A stretch of DNA of 64,000 nt from Microbacterium terrae (GTDB taxonomy: Bacteria > Actinomycetota > Actinomycetes > Actinomycetales > Microbacteriaceae). Below the pieces are notes generated by a model. The model saw only the letters and a list, made by a program, of their open reading frames with translations. It was not told the origin of the DNA and made no database searches. The position numbers and the translations under genes are program-made. The DNA lies in contig NZ_JAFDSS010000001.1 of the NCBI RefSeq assembly GCF_017831975.1, positions 186,001 to 250,000 of the forward strand, given 5' to 3'. Every line of letters starts with the position of its first letter. Within the stretch, counting starts at the first letter, position 1. Below are positions 35,448 to 43,691 of the stretch, piece by piece.

Positions 35448-36215
35448 TCAGAAGCGGTCGGGCGAGGGCGTGCCGTGGCCGTATCGGATGACGACGTCCG
35501 CGTGGCGATCGAAGCGGTAGCCCACACCGCGCACGGTGCGCACGATGTCTTCGTACCGACCGAGCTTCGAGCGCAGCCGGCGCACGTGCACGTCGATCGT
35601 GCGCTCTCCCGGAGCCTCGTCGTCGGTGGCGCCCTGCCAGAGCGACGAGACCAGCTCGGTGCGCTCGATGGTGCGGCCCTCGCGCAGCACCAGGTACTGC
35701 AGGAGCTCGAACTCCTTGAACGTGAACGCGGCCGACTCGCCGTCGATGAGCACGCGCTTGCGCGAGATGTCGACGGTCACGCCGCCGGGCGCGCGGTCGT
35801 CCTCTTCGGGCTCTTCCTTCTTGGTGCGGGCGACGGCCGACGGCTCGTGCAGCGCCAGGCGCACGACGTCGACGTCGCGGCCGCCGGCGCCGACGGGGGC
35901 GAGGGCGACAGTGGCGTAGGTCTCGGCGGCCGGCGCGAGCTCGGTGATCGTGCGGCGCAGCGCCTCGACGAGCACGCCGAGGTCGACGCCCGCTGCGGCG
36001 GCCTTGGCCTCGTCGAGGCCGACGTACAGCGCGAAGCCGCGCGGAGCGGTGCCGGGCGGGAGGTTGCGGGGCGTGGCCGGCGACTGCTCGGCGGCGGCGG
36101 CCGGGGCGGCGGGCGGTGCGACCGGGGTGCTCACGGTCGGAACCGGGGCTGTCACGGCGCGGAGGTGGCGCACGGGGGCGGATGCGGGGCGGTCGAGGAG
36201 GGCGGTGGTCGACAT
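35448..36215 (-). CDS. orphan winged-helix (OmpR-type) regulator lacking a receiver domain
   Basis: A 255-residue protein. Residues ~150-245 are an OmpR/PhoB-type effector domain: VDISRKRVLIDGESAAFTF, EFELLQYLVLREGRTIERTEL, and the recognition part GERTIDVHVRRLRSKLG with the wing VRGVGYRF. The N-terminal ~150 residues are not a phosphorylatable receiver. They are Ala/Pro-rich (1-55), followed by a ~65-residue alpha/beta stretch beginning RGFALYVGLDEAK, with no DD/D/K set. There is no adjacent histidine kinase. The gene has an unusually long leader containing a predicted leaderless Cys-rich ORF and its own strong promoter, suggesting control by translation of that leader. Confidence 0.85.
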   Translation of the reverse strand: MSTTALLDRPASAPVRHLRAVTAPVPTVSTPVAPPAAPAAAAEQSPATPRNLPPGTAPRGFALYVGLDEAKAAAAGVDLGVLVEALRRTITELAPAAETYATVALAPVGAGGRDVDVVRLALHEPSAVARTKKEEPEEDDRAPGGVTVDISRKRVLIDGESAAFTFKEFELLQYLVLREGRTIERTELVSSLWQGATDDEAPGERTIDVHVRRLRSKLGRYEDIVRTVRGVGYRFDRHADVVIRYGHGTPSPDRF

Positions 36216-36455
36216 GATGATGGTCCTTGCGGAAAGGAACCCCGGCGTGTTCGCCAGAAAGGGTTCGGATGTGCTGCAGCCCGGAGCGGGCAGTGCCCGG
36301 AGGGGCGGTGCCCGGCGGTGGGCGGGGAGCAAAGCATCCGGGTGGCGCGTGATCGACGCGTTCGACCTGGTGCTTCGGGGACCCTGCGAGAACCGTTCGA
36401 CTGAGGACGAGATGCCGCTCAGAGGCGGTCTGCGAGTCCGGCGGGGGTCACCGTG
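36216..36455 (-). promoter_or_regulatory. long 5' leader between the leader peptide and the regulator gene
   Basis: 240 nt without another credible ORF on the minus strand. It is GC-rich with several possible hairpins: a GCCCG-CTC-CGGGC stem, repeated CCGGGCA blocks and outer CGGATG/CATCCG arms (36266-36271 and 36335-36340). An attenuator is possible; the fold was not computed. An AAGGACC ribosome site precedes the regulator ATG. Confidence 0.4.
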
Positions 36456-36557
36456 CTAGTGGCACATTCGACAACACATGACTGACCGGCCGGCCATCAT
36501 CATGCCGGCAGTCCCGTTCGCCTCCCAGGCGGACAGAGAACGTGCGGTGTCAGTCAT
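36456..36557 (-). CDS. predicted leaderless Cys-rich leader peptide (33 aa)
   Basis: A short ORF read on the minus strand from ATG 36557 to TAG at 36456-36458. It begins MTDTARSLSAWEANG and ends GRSVMCCRMCH, giving three Cys in the last five residues. The ATG follows a CATAAT -10 box after exactly 7 nt, so the transcript should start at the A of the ATG with no ribosome site. Mycobacteria use leaderless short ORFs rich in terminal Cys codons as cysteine-responsive attenuators of downstream genes; this ORF has the same design. Its start-codon region is one arm of a 12-bp inverted repeat. The downstream gene is the orphan winged-helix regulator. Expression is not proven. Confidence 0.65.
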   Translation of the reverse strand: MTDTARSLSAWEANGTAGMMMAGRSVMCCRMCH

Positions 36558-36560
36558 GTG
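36475..36560. repeat. 12-bp inverted repeat spanning the leader ORF
   Basis: Perfect arms CACATGACTGAC (36475-36486) and GTCAGTCATGTG (36549-36560), separated by 62 bp. In the minus-strand RNA one arm contains the start codon region and the other encodes the Ser-Val-Met-Cys stretch. Smaller stems (GCCGGC/GCCGGC; CGCCT-CCC-AGGCG) lie inside, so a three-way-junction-like fold is possible. Confidence 0.7.
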
Positions 36561-36564
36561 CCCG

Positions 36565-36594
36565 ATTATGACGGAGGAGGTCCGGATGCGTCAA
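36565..36594 (-). promoter_or_regulatory. near-consensus sigma-70-type promoter of the leader ORF
   Basis: Minus strand: -35 TTGACG (36594-36589), 18-nt spacer, -10 CATAAT (36570-36565). It is the best match to TTGACA/TATAAT seen in the window, in an otherwise GC-rich context. The ATG of the Cys-rich ORF begins 7 nt after the -10 box. Confidence 0.75.
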
Positions 36595-36800
36595 ATCGCC
36601 CTGTCTTCGCTCGTGGCGGAAGCCGGAGTGTGACAGATTGCTCACTGCGCGGATGCGCTAGCGACGCGCGCGTCCGCGCGCCCGAGAACCACCGCTGAGT
36701 GGCAGGAGCATCGATGCCCGCCGGAAGCCCCGACTGCGCGCGATCGCCGACACGCGTGCCGGCGGCCCCGGGTGCCCCGGAGCGGACGTACCCTGTGGGG

Positions 36801-37094
36801 GTGACTGAGCTTCGATTCACCAATGAAGCCGACGCCTCGCGCTACACGCTGTATCGCGGTGACGACCTCGTGGGCGTGCTGGACTACCGCGACGACGGCC
36901 GCACCGTCGCCATGACCCGCGCGTACACCGTGCCCACGTTCCGCGGCCACGGCTACGCCGGCGACCTCGTGTCGCGCGCGGTCGGCGAACTCGAGCAGCG
37001 AGGAGACCGCGGCGTGATCCCGGTGTGCTGGTACGTCGCCGACTGGTTCGAGGCGAACCCGGCCCACCGGGGCCTCCTCAAGCGCACGGCCTGA
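36801..37094 (+). CDS. small GNAT-like acetyltransferase (YjdJ type)
   Basis: A 97-residue protein of the GNAT_YjdJ group: SRYTLYRGDDLVGVLDYRDDG, then the acetyl-CoA-binding loop VPTFRGHGYAGDLV followed by ALP-like helix residues, and VCWYVADWFEANPAHRGLL at the end. It has only the C-terminal half of a full GNAT fold, as usual for this family. GTG 36801 is chosen because the conserved domain begins there and a G-rich ribosome site precedes it; an in-frame ATG at 36699 would add an unconserved Pro/Ala stub. The acceptor is unknown. Confidence 0.85.
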   Translation: MTELRFTNEADASRYTLYRGDDLVGVLDYRDDGRTVAMTRAYTVPTFRGHGYAGDLVSRAVGELEQRGDRGVIPVCWYVADWFEANPAHRGLLKRTA

Positions 37095-37148
37095 CCCCCC
37101 CACCGGCACTGCCTTCCAGGCAGAGGCGGTGACGGATCGATCGACCGC

Positions 37149-37179
37149 CCCGGCCGCGACCGTGTCCGCCGCGGCCGGG
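37149..37179. terminator. bidirectional hairpin terminator
   Basis: Perfect 10-bp stem CCCGGCCGCG / CGCGGCCGGG with an 11-nt loop between the convergent acetyltransferase and 86-residue gene. Confidence 0.65.
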
Positions 37180-37195
37180 TGCCGGCGCGGCGTCC

Positions 37196-37456
37196 TCAGG
37201 CCGTGGCGCAGTTCGGTGCGCAGACCTCGAGCCCGTCGGCGGTGAGGCCGATGGGTCGGGCCCAGACGGCGCGCCGACGGGGCGGAGCCGCGTGCACCGG
37301 ACGGGCGTAGGAGTGCGCCGCGAGCTGCCGATCGGTCGCGGCGATCGATTCGAACGCGCGGCGCTCGCGGATGGCGGCGAGCAGGGCGAGTTCGCGGTCG
37401 CGGACGACCGATTCGTGGCGGTACTGCTGTTCGGCGGCGGTGACGAGCGAGAGCAT
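37196..37456 (-). CDS. 86-residue hypothetical protein
   Basis: A small soluble protein, MLSLVTAAEQQYRHESVVRDRELALLA..., with an Arg/Glu-rich helical first half, a Pro/Arg-rich middle and a C-terminal EVCAPNCATA holding a Cys pair (C-x3-C). No family recognised. The gene is supported by a strong ribosome site (GGAGGAAAC directly before ATG 37456) and by an 8-bp palindrome immediately upstream of it. The Cys pair could bind metal or form a disulphide, but nothing shows this. Confidence 0.65.
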   Translation of the reverse strand: MLSLVTAAEQQYRHESVVRDRELALLAAIRERRAFESIAATDRQLAAHSYARPVHAAPPRRRAVWARPIGLTADGLEVCAPNCATA

Positions 37457-37464
37457 GTTTCCTC

Positions 37465-37491
37465 CGTAGGTTCCGATGTCCTCAACCTACG
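37465..37491. promoter_or_regulatory. palindrome at the ribosome site of the 86-residue gene
   Basis: CGTAGGTT-N11-AACCTACG, perfect 8-bp arms, ending where the GAGG ribosome site begins on the minus strand. It could be an operator near the transcription start or an mRNA hairpin affecting ribosome access. Confidence 0.5.
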
Positions 37492-37599
37492 AAGGGCCTC
37501 CGACATTGCGGGCTGTCGAGACCATGGCCGGAAAACAGCGCACGGTGGCAGTCTCGGAGCACCGGGCGGCGACCTCCGCCGACGCCGCGGCCCCCACCG

Positions 37600-38157
37600 T
37601 CACGCGGCGTCGTGGTCGCGCAGTCCGACCCGATCGGGGATGTCGAACTGCACCCGCGGCAGCCACGCGGCGGGGTCGGGCCACGGCCGACCGGCCGGAA
37701 GCGAGCGCAGGCGCGCGCGAACCGCGGCATCCGTCGCCTCCACGGGCAGGACCCGTGTCGGGGCCCGGTGCGCGAGCGCGCCCAGCCACCAGTGCCGCCA
37801 GGTTCCGTCGACGGCTTCGGGGCCGACCACGACGTAGTAGTCGGGCATGATCGCGGCGCCCGAGGCGAAGGAGTCGAGCAGCGTCTCGACCTCGACCTCG
37901 AGGGTGCCGAGCGTCGAACGCTCCTCGAACAGTTCGACCCACGCCGCGGCGACGTGCAGGAGCGGATCGGCGTCGTGCACCACGTACGGCGCCTCGGCGG
38001 TCGAGACGAACCGCGTCGCCGCGGCCTGGTCGCCCTCGCGCAGCGACACCGCCACGAGAGAGGGGAGGCCGGACAGGCCGGCGAGGATGCTGTCGCTGTC
38101 GGCGCCGACGAGCGCGACGACGGTGGACCGAGGTGCGAGATCAGAGGTGGGCGCCAT
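37600..38157 (-). CDS. hypothetical protein, 185 aa
   Basis: A soluble protein starting at ATG 38157 (MAPTSDLAPRSTVVALVGADSD). Features are a strand-turn start VVALVGADSDSILAGLSGLPSL, a central helical region, MPDYYVVVGPEAVDGTWRHWWLGAL, and a Pro-rich end AAWLPRVQFDIPDRVGL. It resembles no family I can name with confidence. It is divergent from sbcD, with a 130-bp interval, and there is no sign that it belongs to the repair operon. Codon use matches the neighbours, so it is likely real. Confidence 0.65.
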   Translation of the reverse strand: MAPTSDLAPRSTVVALVGADSDSILAGLSGLPSLVAVSLREGDQAAATRFVSTAEAPYVVHDADPLLHVAAAWVELFEERSTLGTLEVEVETLLDSFASGAAIMPDYYVVVGPEAVDGTWRHWWLGALAHRAPTRVLPVEATDAAVRARLRSLPAGRPWPDPAAWLPRVQFDIPDRVGLRDHDAA

Positions 38158-38287
38158 ATTCCACGATACGTCCGCCCCACCCGGCGCGCACCGGCACGGC
38201 GCGCCGGGAGGGGGAACCGGTCGACGGATGCCGCGCTGCCCGGTGGGCCGCGCAGGCGATGTCGGCGGGTGAACGTACCGTGTTCGC

Positions 38288-39442
38288 ATGCGCATCCTGC
38301 ACACCTCGGACTGGCACATCGGGCGGTCGTTCCACGGCCACGCCACGCTCGATGCGCTGCGCGGCGTGCTCGAAGCGCTCGTCGTCCAGGTGCGCGACAA
38401 CCGCGTGGACGTGGTGATCGTCGCCGGCGACGTCTTCGACTCGGCAGCCCCTGCCGCGGCCTGCTACTCGCTGCTGACCGACGCGCTTCGCGGTATCGCC
38501 GACACCGGCGCCGCGGTCGTGGTCACCAGCGGCAACCACGATTCGGCGGCGCGGCTCGGATTCCAGTCGGCGCTGCTGCGCGACGGCATCCACGTCGTCA
38601 CCGATCCGCGCATGGTGGGCACGCCGATCACGATCGCCGACGAACACGGTCCGGTGCAGATCTACGGGATCCCCTACCTCGAGCCGGCACTCGTGCGCCA
38701 TCACTGGAACGACCGGGCGATGCGAACGCAGCACGACGCCGTCGCCCATGCGATGGACCTCGTCCGAGCCGACCTCGCCGACCGCGGCGGCCGGTCGGTC
38801 GCGATCTCGCACTGCTTCGCGGCGGGGGTCGAAGCCACGCCGGGCGTCGAGCGCGAGATCCGTCAGGGCAGCCTCGACGTCGTGCCGCTGTCGACCTTCG
38901 ACGGTCCCGACTACGTCGCCCTCGGCCACATCCACGGCAGGCAGCAGCTCTCCGAGCGCGTGCGATACGCCGGCGCGCCGCTGCACTACAGCTTCGGCGA
39001 GGCGGCGAAGCCGCGCGGGTCGTGGCTGGTCGAGCTCGATGCCGCGGGGCTCGCATCGACCTCGTGGCTCGAGCTGCCCGTGCCGCGCCGACTCGAGACC
39101 GTGCGCGGCACGCTCGACGAACTTCTCACCGACCCCTCCTTCGCCGAGGCGGAAGACGCGTGGGTATGCGCCCAGTACACCGATGCGACCCCGCAGCCCG
39201 ATCCCATGCGGCGGCTGCTCACGCGGTTCCCGCACTGCGCGACGGTCATGCACACCCCGGTCGGTCAACGCGCTGACGACGGGCTCACCTACTCCCGGCG
39301 CGTGCGTGAAGCCCGGAACGACGTCGAGCTCGTCGACGCGTTCCTCGCCCACGTGCGCGAGGGCGAGGGGGCGTCGGAGGAGGAGATCGCGCTGATCCGG
39401 TCGGTGATCGACGAGCAGACCCTCGCCGAGGCGCTCGCATGA
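38288..39442 (+). CDS. sbcD: exonuclease subunit SbcD
   Basis: A 384-residue Mre11-like nuclease subunit of the SbcCD complex, which processes hairpins and protein-blocked DNA ends. Calcineurin-like metallophosphatase motifs in order: HTSDWHIG (Asp8, His10), VAGDVFDSAAP, TSGNHDSAAR, ISHCF and LGHIHGRQQL. Two metal ions bind these. The C-terminal ~120 residues form the capping domain. The stop overlaps the sbcC start (ATGA, 39439-39442), so the two subunits are made together. Confidence 0.95.
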   Translation: MRILHTSDWHIGRSFHGHATLDALRGVLEALVVQVRDNRVDVVIVAGDVFDSAAPAAACYSLLTDALRGIADTGAAVVVTSGNHDSAARLGFQSALLRDGIHVVTDPRMVGTPITIADEHGPVQIYGIPYLEPALVRHHWNDRAMRTQHDAVAHAMDLVRADLADRGGRSVAISHCFAAGVEATPGVEREIRQGSLDVVPLSTFDGPDYVALGHIHGRQQLSERVRYAGAPLHYSFGEAAKPRGSWLVELDAAGLASTSWLELPVPRRLETVRGTLDELLTDPSFAEAEDAWVCAQYTDATPQPDPMRRLLTRFPHCATVMHTPVGQRADDGLTYSRRVREARNDVELVDAFLAHVREGEGASEEEIALIRSVIDEQTLAEALA

Positions 39443-42400
39443 GGCTCCACCGCCTCGAACTGACCGGGTTCGGCCCGTTCCGCGAACGCCAAGTCGTCGA
39501 CTTCGACGCGTTCGCCGACGACGGCATCTTCCTGATCGCCGGGCGCACGGGCGCGGGCAAGTCGAGCGTGCTCGACGGTGTGTGCTTCGCGCTCTACGGC
39601 GGCGTTCCGCGCTACGACGGCGTCGAGAAGCGGCTGCGCAGCGACCACTGCGAGCCCGACGAGCCGACCGTGGCGCTGGTCGAGTTCAGCGCGGGCGGCC
39701 GCATGTGGCGCGTCACCCGGTCGCCCGAGTACGACCGGCCCAAGCTGCGCGGCGACGGGCTCACGACCGAGCCGCACCGCGCCCAGCTCGACGAGCGCTT
39801 CGGCGACGCGTGGGTCGGTCGAGCCGCGCGCCCCGTCGACGTCGCGCGCGAACTCGACGAGGTGCTCGGGCTCAGCCAGCAGCAGTTCCTCCAGGTGATC
39901 CTGCTCGCGCAGAACCGGTTCGCCGAGTTCCTCCTCGCGAAGAACGACGACCGGCAGCGGCTGCTGCGGCGTCTGTTCGGAACCCGTGCGTACGAGGGAT
40001 ATCAGGCTGCGCTCGAGACGCGGCGCCGAGAGTCGGAGCGATCCCTCACCGCAGCCGGAGACGGCGTAGGTCTGCTGGTCGGCGAAGCCGAGCGGCTCCT
40101 CGTCGACGCGCATCTCGGCGGAGATGACGGCGTCGATGCGCCGGATGCGACCGGCGGCGCGTCGACCGTCGCGGCCGGGACCATCCGACCGACGGTCGAG
40201 CAGCGACTCGAGCGAGCCGACACCGGTGCCCGCCGCGCCGACTACCGTGCTGAGACGCTCACCCGCGAGCGCGATGATGCGGATGCGGCGCACCGGGCAG
40301 CCGAGATCGCCCTCGTCGCGCAGCGCAGTCTCCGTGAGCGGCAGGAGCAGCGTTCCCGCTCGCGAGCGGCTCTGGCCGCACTCGAAGACCGTCGCGACCG
40401 TATCGACGCCGATCGTGCGGTGCTGCGCGCCGCCGTCGCCGCCGAAGCCCTTCGCGGTCCGCTCGACGCCGTGGCTCGAGTGAGCGGTGAGCTCGCGGCT
40501 GCCGTCGCAGAACGTGAGGAGGCTGCGCGGACCTGGCGACGGGGAGAGCCCGACGCCGCCGACGCGGACGCCGCCGAGCCCGACGAAGCCGCGCTGCGCG
40601 CCGCGGTCGACGCGCTGACCGGTGATCTCGCGGTGTGGACGGCGGCTCTCGACAGCGAGCGGACGCTGGCCGCCGCCGAGGCCGAGCAGTCCGCGCGGGA
40701 GGCCCGTATCGCCGAGGTGCAGGGGCTCCTCTCCGCGCTCGACGCGCAGGTCGCCGCCGTGCCCGCTCAGCTGGCTGAACTCGAGGCCGCGCTCGCCGCC
40801 GCCCGCGACGGCGCCGGCGGTCTCGACGCCGCGGTGTCGCGGCTGGCGGAGTCCGAGCGGCGGCTGACTGCGGCTCGTGACGCCGAGAACCTCGGCGACG
40901 CGCTGCACTCCGCCGAGGCAGCGTATCTCCTGGCCGGCAAGGCGCACGCGCACGCGCAGTCCGAGGTCACGCGACTGCTCCAGCGGCGTATCGCCGATCG
41001 CGCGGGGGAGCTGGCCGGCGCCCTCGCCGAGGGCCAGCCGTGCGCCGTGTGCGGGTCGACGGAGCATCCCGCTCCGGCCGCCGCGGCCGACGACCCGGTC
41101 TCCGACGAGGTGCTGGCGACTGCCGAGCACCAGCGCGACTCCGCCGCACAGGCCGAGGCCGCTGACGCGGCTCGCGCGCGCGCCGCGCGCGAGCAGCACG
41201 CCGACGCCGTCGCACGTGCCGGCGGTGCGGATGTCGACACCTGCCGGGCCGACCACCAGACGGCGACCGAGGCCGCCCAGCAGGCGCGGGCGGCGGCGGC
41301 CCGACGTGACGAACTCGTCGACCAGCGCATCCAGCTCGCAGGCATCGCCGACGAAGCGGGGCGCGAGCACGAGCGGCTGACCGCCGATCTGCAGGCGCTC
41401 CGCGAAACGCTCGCCGCCGCGACCGGACGCATCGAGGCCGCCCGCCAGAGCGTCTCGACGGCGCGCGGGCCGTTCCCGTCGGTCGCCGAACGGGTGGCGC
41501 ACGGCGCTGCTCGGCGTGCTCACGCCGTCCGCTACGCCGACGCGCTCCACGACGAGAGCGTCGCCGGGGCTCAACTGGCGCGCGCAACCGTCGAACTCGA
41601 CGTCCTGCTCGAGTCCGCGGGGCTCGGGTCGGCCGACGACGCGCGTGCCGCCCTCCGCGACGCCCGCACGCGCGCCGAGATCGACGACACCATCCGCCGG
41701 CACGACGCGGCGCTCCATGCCGAGCGCGACCGCCTGCGGGAGCTCGAACTCGACCTCGCAGGAGAGCCGGAGGAGCCGATCGACCTCGAGCCCGCCGTCG
41801 CCGCCGTCACCCGCGCCCGCGACGTCTGGAGCGCGCGGGTCGACGCCGTGGCCCAGGCGACCCAGGTCGCCGTGAGGCTTCACGATCTGCTCAGCCGAGC
41901 ACGCGCGGAGCACGCGGCGATCGACGCGCTCGCCGCCGACCACGCCGTGATCGTGCGCCTGGCCGACACCGTCGCGGGGCGTCCGCCGAACGCGCTGCGC
42001 ATGACGCTTGAATCGTTCGTGCTGGCGGCTGAGCTCGAAGAGATCGTTCGCGCCGCGAATCTCCGTCTCGACGACATGTCGGCGGGGCGCTACCGGCTCC
42101 AGCACACCGACGCCCGGGCGGCACGCGGTGCAGCCTCGGGCCTCGGACTCGAGATCCTCGATGCCCACACCGGAGCGGCGCGGCCGGCTCAGTCGCTCTC
42201 CGGAGGCGAGACGTTCCTCACGTCGCTCGCGCTCGCGCTCGGACTAGCCGAGGTGGTCACGGCCCGCGCGGGAGGGGTTCAGCTCGACACGCTGTTCATC
42301 GACGAGGGCTTCGGCTCACTCGACGACGAGACCCTCGACCTCGCCATGCGCACCCTCGACGAACTGCGGCAGGGCGGGCGCACGGTCGGTCTCATCAGCC

Positions 42401-42507
42401 ACGTCGCCGCGGTGAAGGAGCAGATCCCCGCGCAGCTGATCGTGGCTGCGACGGCGCAGGGGCCGAGCACGATCTCGCAGAACGCGGTGCTCGCCGACCC
42501 GGCATAA
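39439..42507 (+). CDS. sbcC: exonuclease subunit SbcC (SMC-like ATPase)
   Basis: A 1022-residue Rad50-type ATPase partner of SbcD. Walker A is GRTGAGKSS (Lys41). Long coiled coils (~residues 190-500 and 560-830, Ala/Arg/Glu-rich) flank a zinc hook CAVC (Cys535, Cys538) that dimerises two complexes. The C-terminal ATPase half has the signature LSGGE (~920-924), Walker B LDTLFIDEGFGSLD (from ~950) and the H-loop in LISHVAAVKEQIP. All functional elements are intact. It is translationally coupled to sbcD. It follows only the repair gene partner and no recombination genes. Confidence 0.95.
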   Translation: MRLHRLELTGFGPFRERQVVDFDAFADDGIFLIAGRTGAGKSSVLDGVCFALYGGVPRYDGVEKRLRSDHCEPDEPTVALVEFSAGGRMWRVTRSPEYDRPKLRGDGLTTEPHRAQLDERFGDAWVGRAARPVDVARELDEVLGLSQQQFLQVILLAQNRFAEFLLAKNDDRQRLLRRLFGTRAYEGYQAALETRRRESERSLTAAGDGVGLLVGEAERLLVDAHLGGDDGVDAPDATGGASTVAAGTIRPTVEQRLERADTGARRADYRAETLTRERDDADAAHRAAEIALVAQRSLRERQEQRSRSRAALAALEDRRDRIDADRAVLRAAVAAEALRGPLDAVARVSGELAAAVAEREEAARTWRRGEPDAADADAAEPDEAALRAAVDALTGDLAVWTAALDSERTLAAAEAEQSAREARIAEVQGLLSALDAQVAAVPAQLAELEAALAAARDGAGGLDAAVSRLAESERRLTAARDAENLGDALHSAEAAYLLAGKAHAHAQSEVTRLLQRRIADRAGELAGALAEGQPCAVCGSTEHPAPAAAADDPVSDEVLATAEHQRDSAAQAEAADAARARAAREQHADAVARAGGADVDTCRADHQTATEAAQQARAAAARRDELVDQRIQLAGIADEAGREHERLTADLQALRETLAAATGRIEAARQSVSTARGPFPSVAERVAHGAARRAHAVRYADALHDESVAGAQLARATVELDVLLESAGLGSADDARAALRDARTRAEIDDTIRRHDAALHAERDRLRELELDLAGEPEEPIDLEPAVAAVTRARDVWSARVDAVAQATQVAVRLHDLLSRARAEHAAIDALAADHAVIVRLADTVAGRPPNALRMTLESFVLAAELEEIVRAANLRLDDMSAGRYRLQHTDARAARGAASGLGLEILDAHTGAARPAQSLSGGETFLTSLALALGLAEVVTARAGGVQLDTLFIDEGFGSLDDETLDLAMRTLDELRQGGRTVGLISHVAAVKEQIPAQLIVAATAQGPSTISQNAVLADPA

Positions 42508-42624
42508 CAACCGACAGCTGCGCAGCCGAAATGCTGCGACGCGGCGGTCGGCCCGGCAGTCCCTCCCGGGCCGCAGCCGAGCGCGACGAGCAGCCGCCGC
42601 GGCCGAGGTCCGTCCGAGACACCC

Positions 42625-42653
42625 TTGTCCGCCCGGATACACGGGTGTATGTT
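42625..42653 (+). promoter_or_regulatory. putative promoter of the SGNH hydrolase gene
   Basis: TTGTCC, 17-nt spacer, TATGTT, about 108 bp before the ATG. The rest of 42508-42760 holds no credible gene. Confidence 0.5.
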
Positions 42654-42760
42654 TCGCGCAGATCGTTCCTGGGGGATCCGATCGTGCCCGACCGCCGGCG
42701 TCATCCGGCCACGGCAGCGCAGCCGTGCCTTGCTCCATCACCTTCACGTTCGGAGTCGTC

Positions 42761-43612
42761 ATGCGCTCATCACCTGGGGCGCGGCGCGCCCTCGCGGCAC
42801 TCGCTGCCGCGACCATCGTCCTCGCCGGAACCCTGTTCGCGCCCTCCGCGGCCAGCGCTGCGCCACCGCCCGCCACCATCACGAAAATGGCTGCCCTCGG
42901 GGACTCGATCACACTGGGGTCGATGTCGTGCAGCTCGCTGCTGAGCTGCCCCGCGAACAGCTGGTCGACCGGTACGTCGACGTCGGTGCCGTCGCATCTT
43001 CGCAGCCTCAGGGCCGCAGGAGCGACGAGCCTCGTGGGCTACAACAACGCGGTCGCCGGCGCGACATCGGGCGCGCTCGCCACACAGGCCCAAGCCGCCG
43101 TGAACCAGCAGGCGCAGTACGTGACGATCGAGATCGGAGCGAACGACGCCTGCACGAGCACCGTCGGCGCGATGACGCCGACTGCGACGTTCAAGACCAA
43201 CGTGCAGAACGCGCTGGCCGCCCTCGCCGCGGGGTCCGCCTCTCCCGAGATCTTCGTCGCGAGCATCCCGAATCTTCAGCGGATGTACGACCTCAACAAG
43301 TCGAGCATCAGCGCTCGGCTCACCTGGGGGCTGCTGAGGATCTGCCAGTCGATGCTCGCGAACCCCACCAGCACCAAGGCTGCCGACGTGCAGCGCCGCA
43401 CGGATGTGCAGACGCGGGTGAACGAGTACAACACCGCACTGGCCGAGGCCTGCGCCGCGACCGCGAAGTGCCGGTTCGACGGGAACGCCGTCGCGAACCT
43501 CGCCTTCGTGAAGTCCGACATCTCGACGCGGGACTATTTCCACCCCTCGCTGAGCGGGCAGGCGACCTTCGCGCGGACGACCTGGGCGAAGACGCAGTGG
43601 GTCACGCCCTGA
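42761..43612 (+). CDS. secreted SGNH/GDSL hydrolase
   Basis: A 283-residue exported esterase/lipase-like protein. A Sec signal (RRALAALAAATIVLAG...) ends at an ASAAP site. The GDSL block is AALGDSITLGS (nucleophilic Ser), block II has Gly in YNNAVAG, block III is EIGANDAC (oxyanion Asn), and block V is DYFHPSLSG (catalytic Asp and His). Six Cys are present (including SCSSLLSCP, DACTS, RICQS, EACAATAKC), so disulphides are likely, as in actinobacterial secreted SGNH enzymes such as Streptomyces lipases. The substrate is probably a lipid or acyl ester outside the cell. Confidence 0.92.
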   Translation: MRSSPGARRALAALAAATIVLAGTLFAPSAASAAPPPATITKMAALGDSITLGSMSCSSLLSCPANSWSTGTSTSVPSHLRSLRAAGATSLVGYNNAVAGATSGALATQAQAAVNQQAQYVTIEIGANDACTSTVGAMTPTATFKTNVQNALAALAAGSASPEIFVASIPNLQRMYDLNKSSISARLTWGLLRICQSMLANPTSTKAADVQRRTDVQTRVNEYNTALAEACAATAKCRFDGNAVANLAFVKSDISTRDYFHPSLSGQATFARTTWAKTQWVTP

Positions 43613-43651
43613 GCGTCTGACCGCCGGAGCACCTGACCGCACTGCGGGCCC

Positions 43652-43690
43652 GACCGCGGCGGCATCCGTTCCCGGATGGCCGTCGCGGTC
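43652..43690. terminator. long hairpin terminator
   Basis: Imperfect 17-bp stem (GACCGCGGCGGC-ATCCG against CGGAT-GGCCGTCGCGGTC) with one mismatch, one bulge and a TTCC loop, between convergent SGNH hydrolase and nucleosidase genes. Confidence 0.7.
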
Positions 43691-43691
43691 G

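Noticed and set aside
36475..36560. A stand-alone structured ncRNA on the plus strand
   Set aside because: The inverted repeat is symmetrical, but only the minus strand has a strong promoter and a sensible short ORF, so the leader-peptide reading is preferred. A structural role of the same RNA remains possible.
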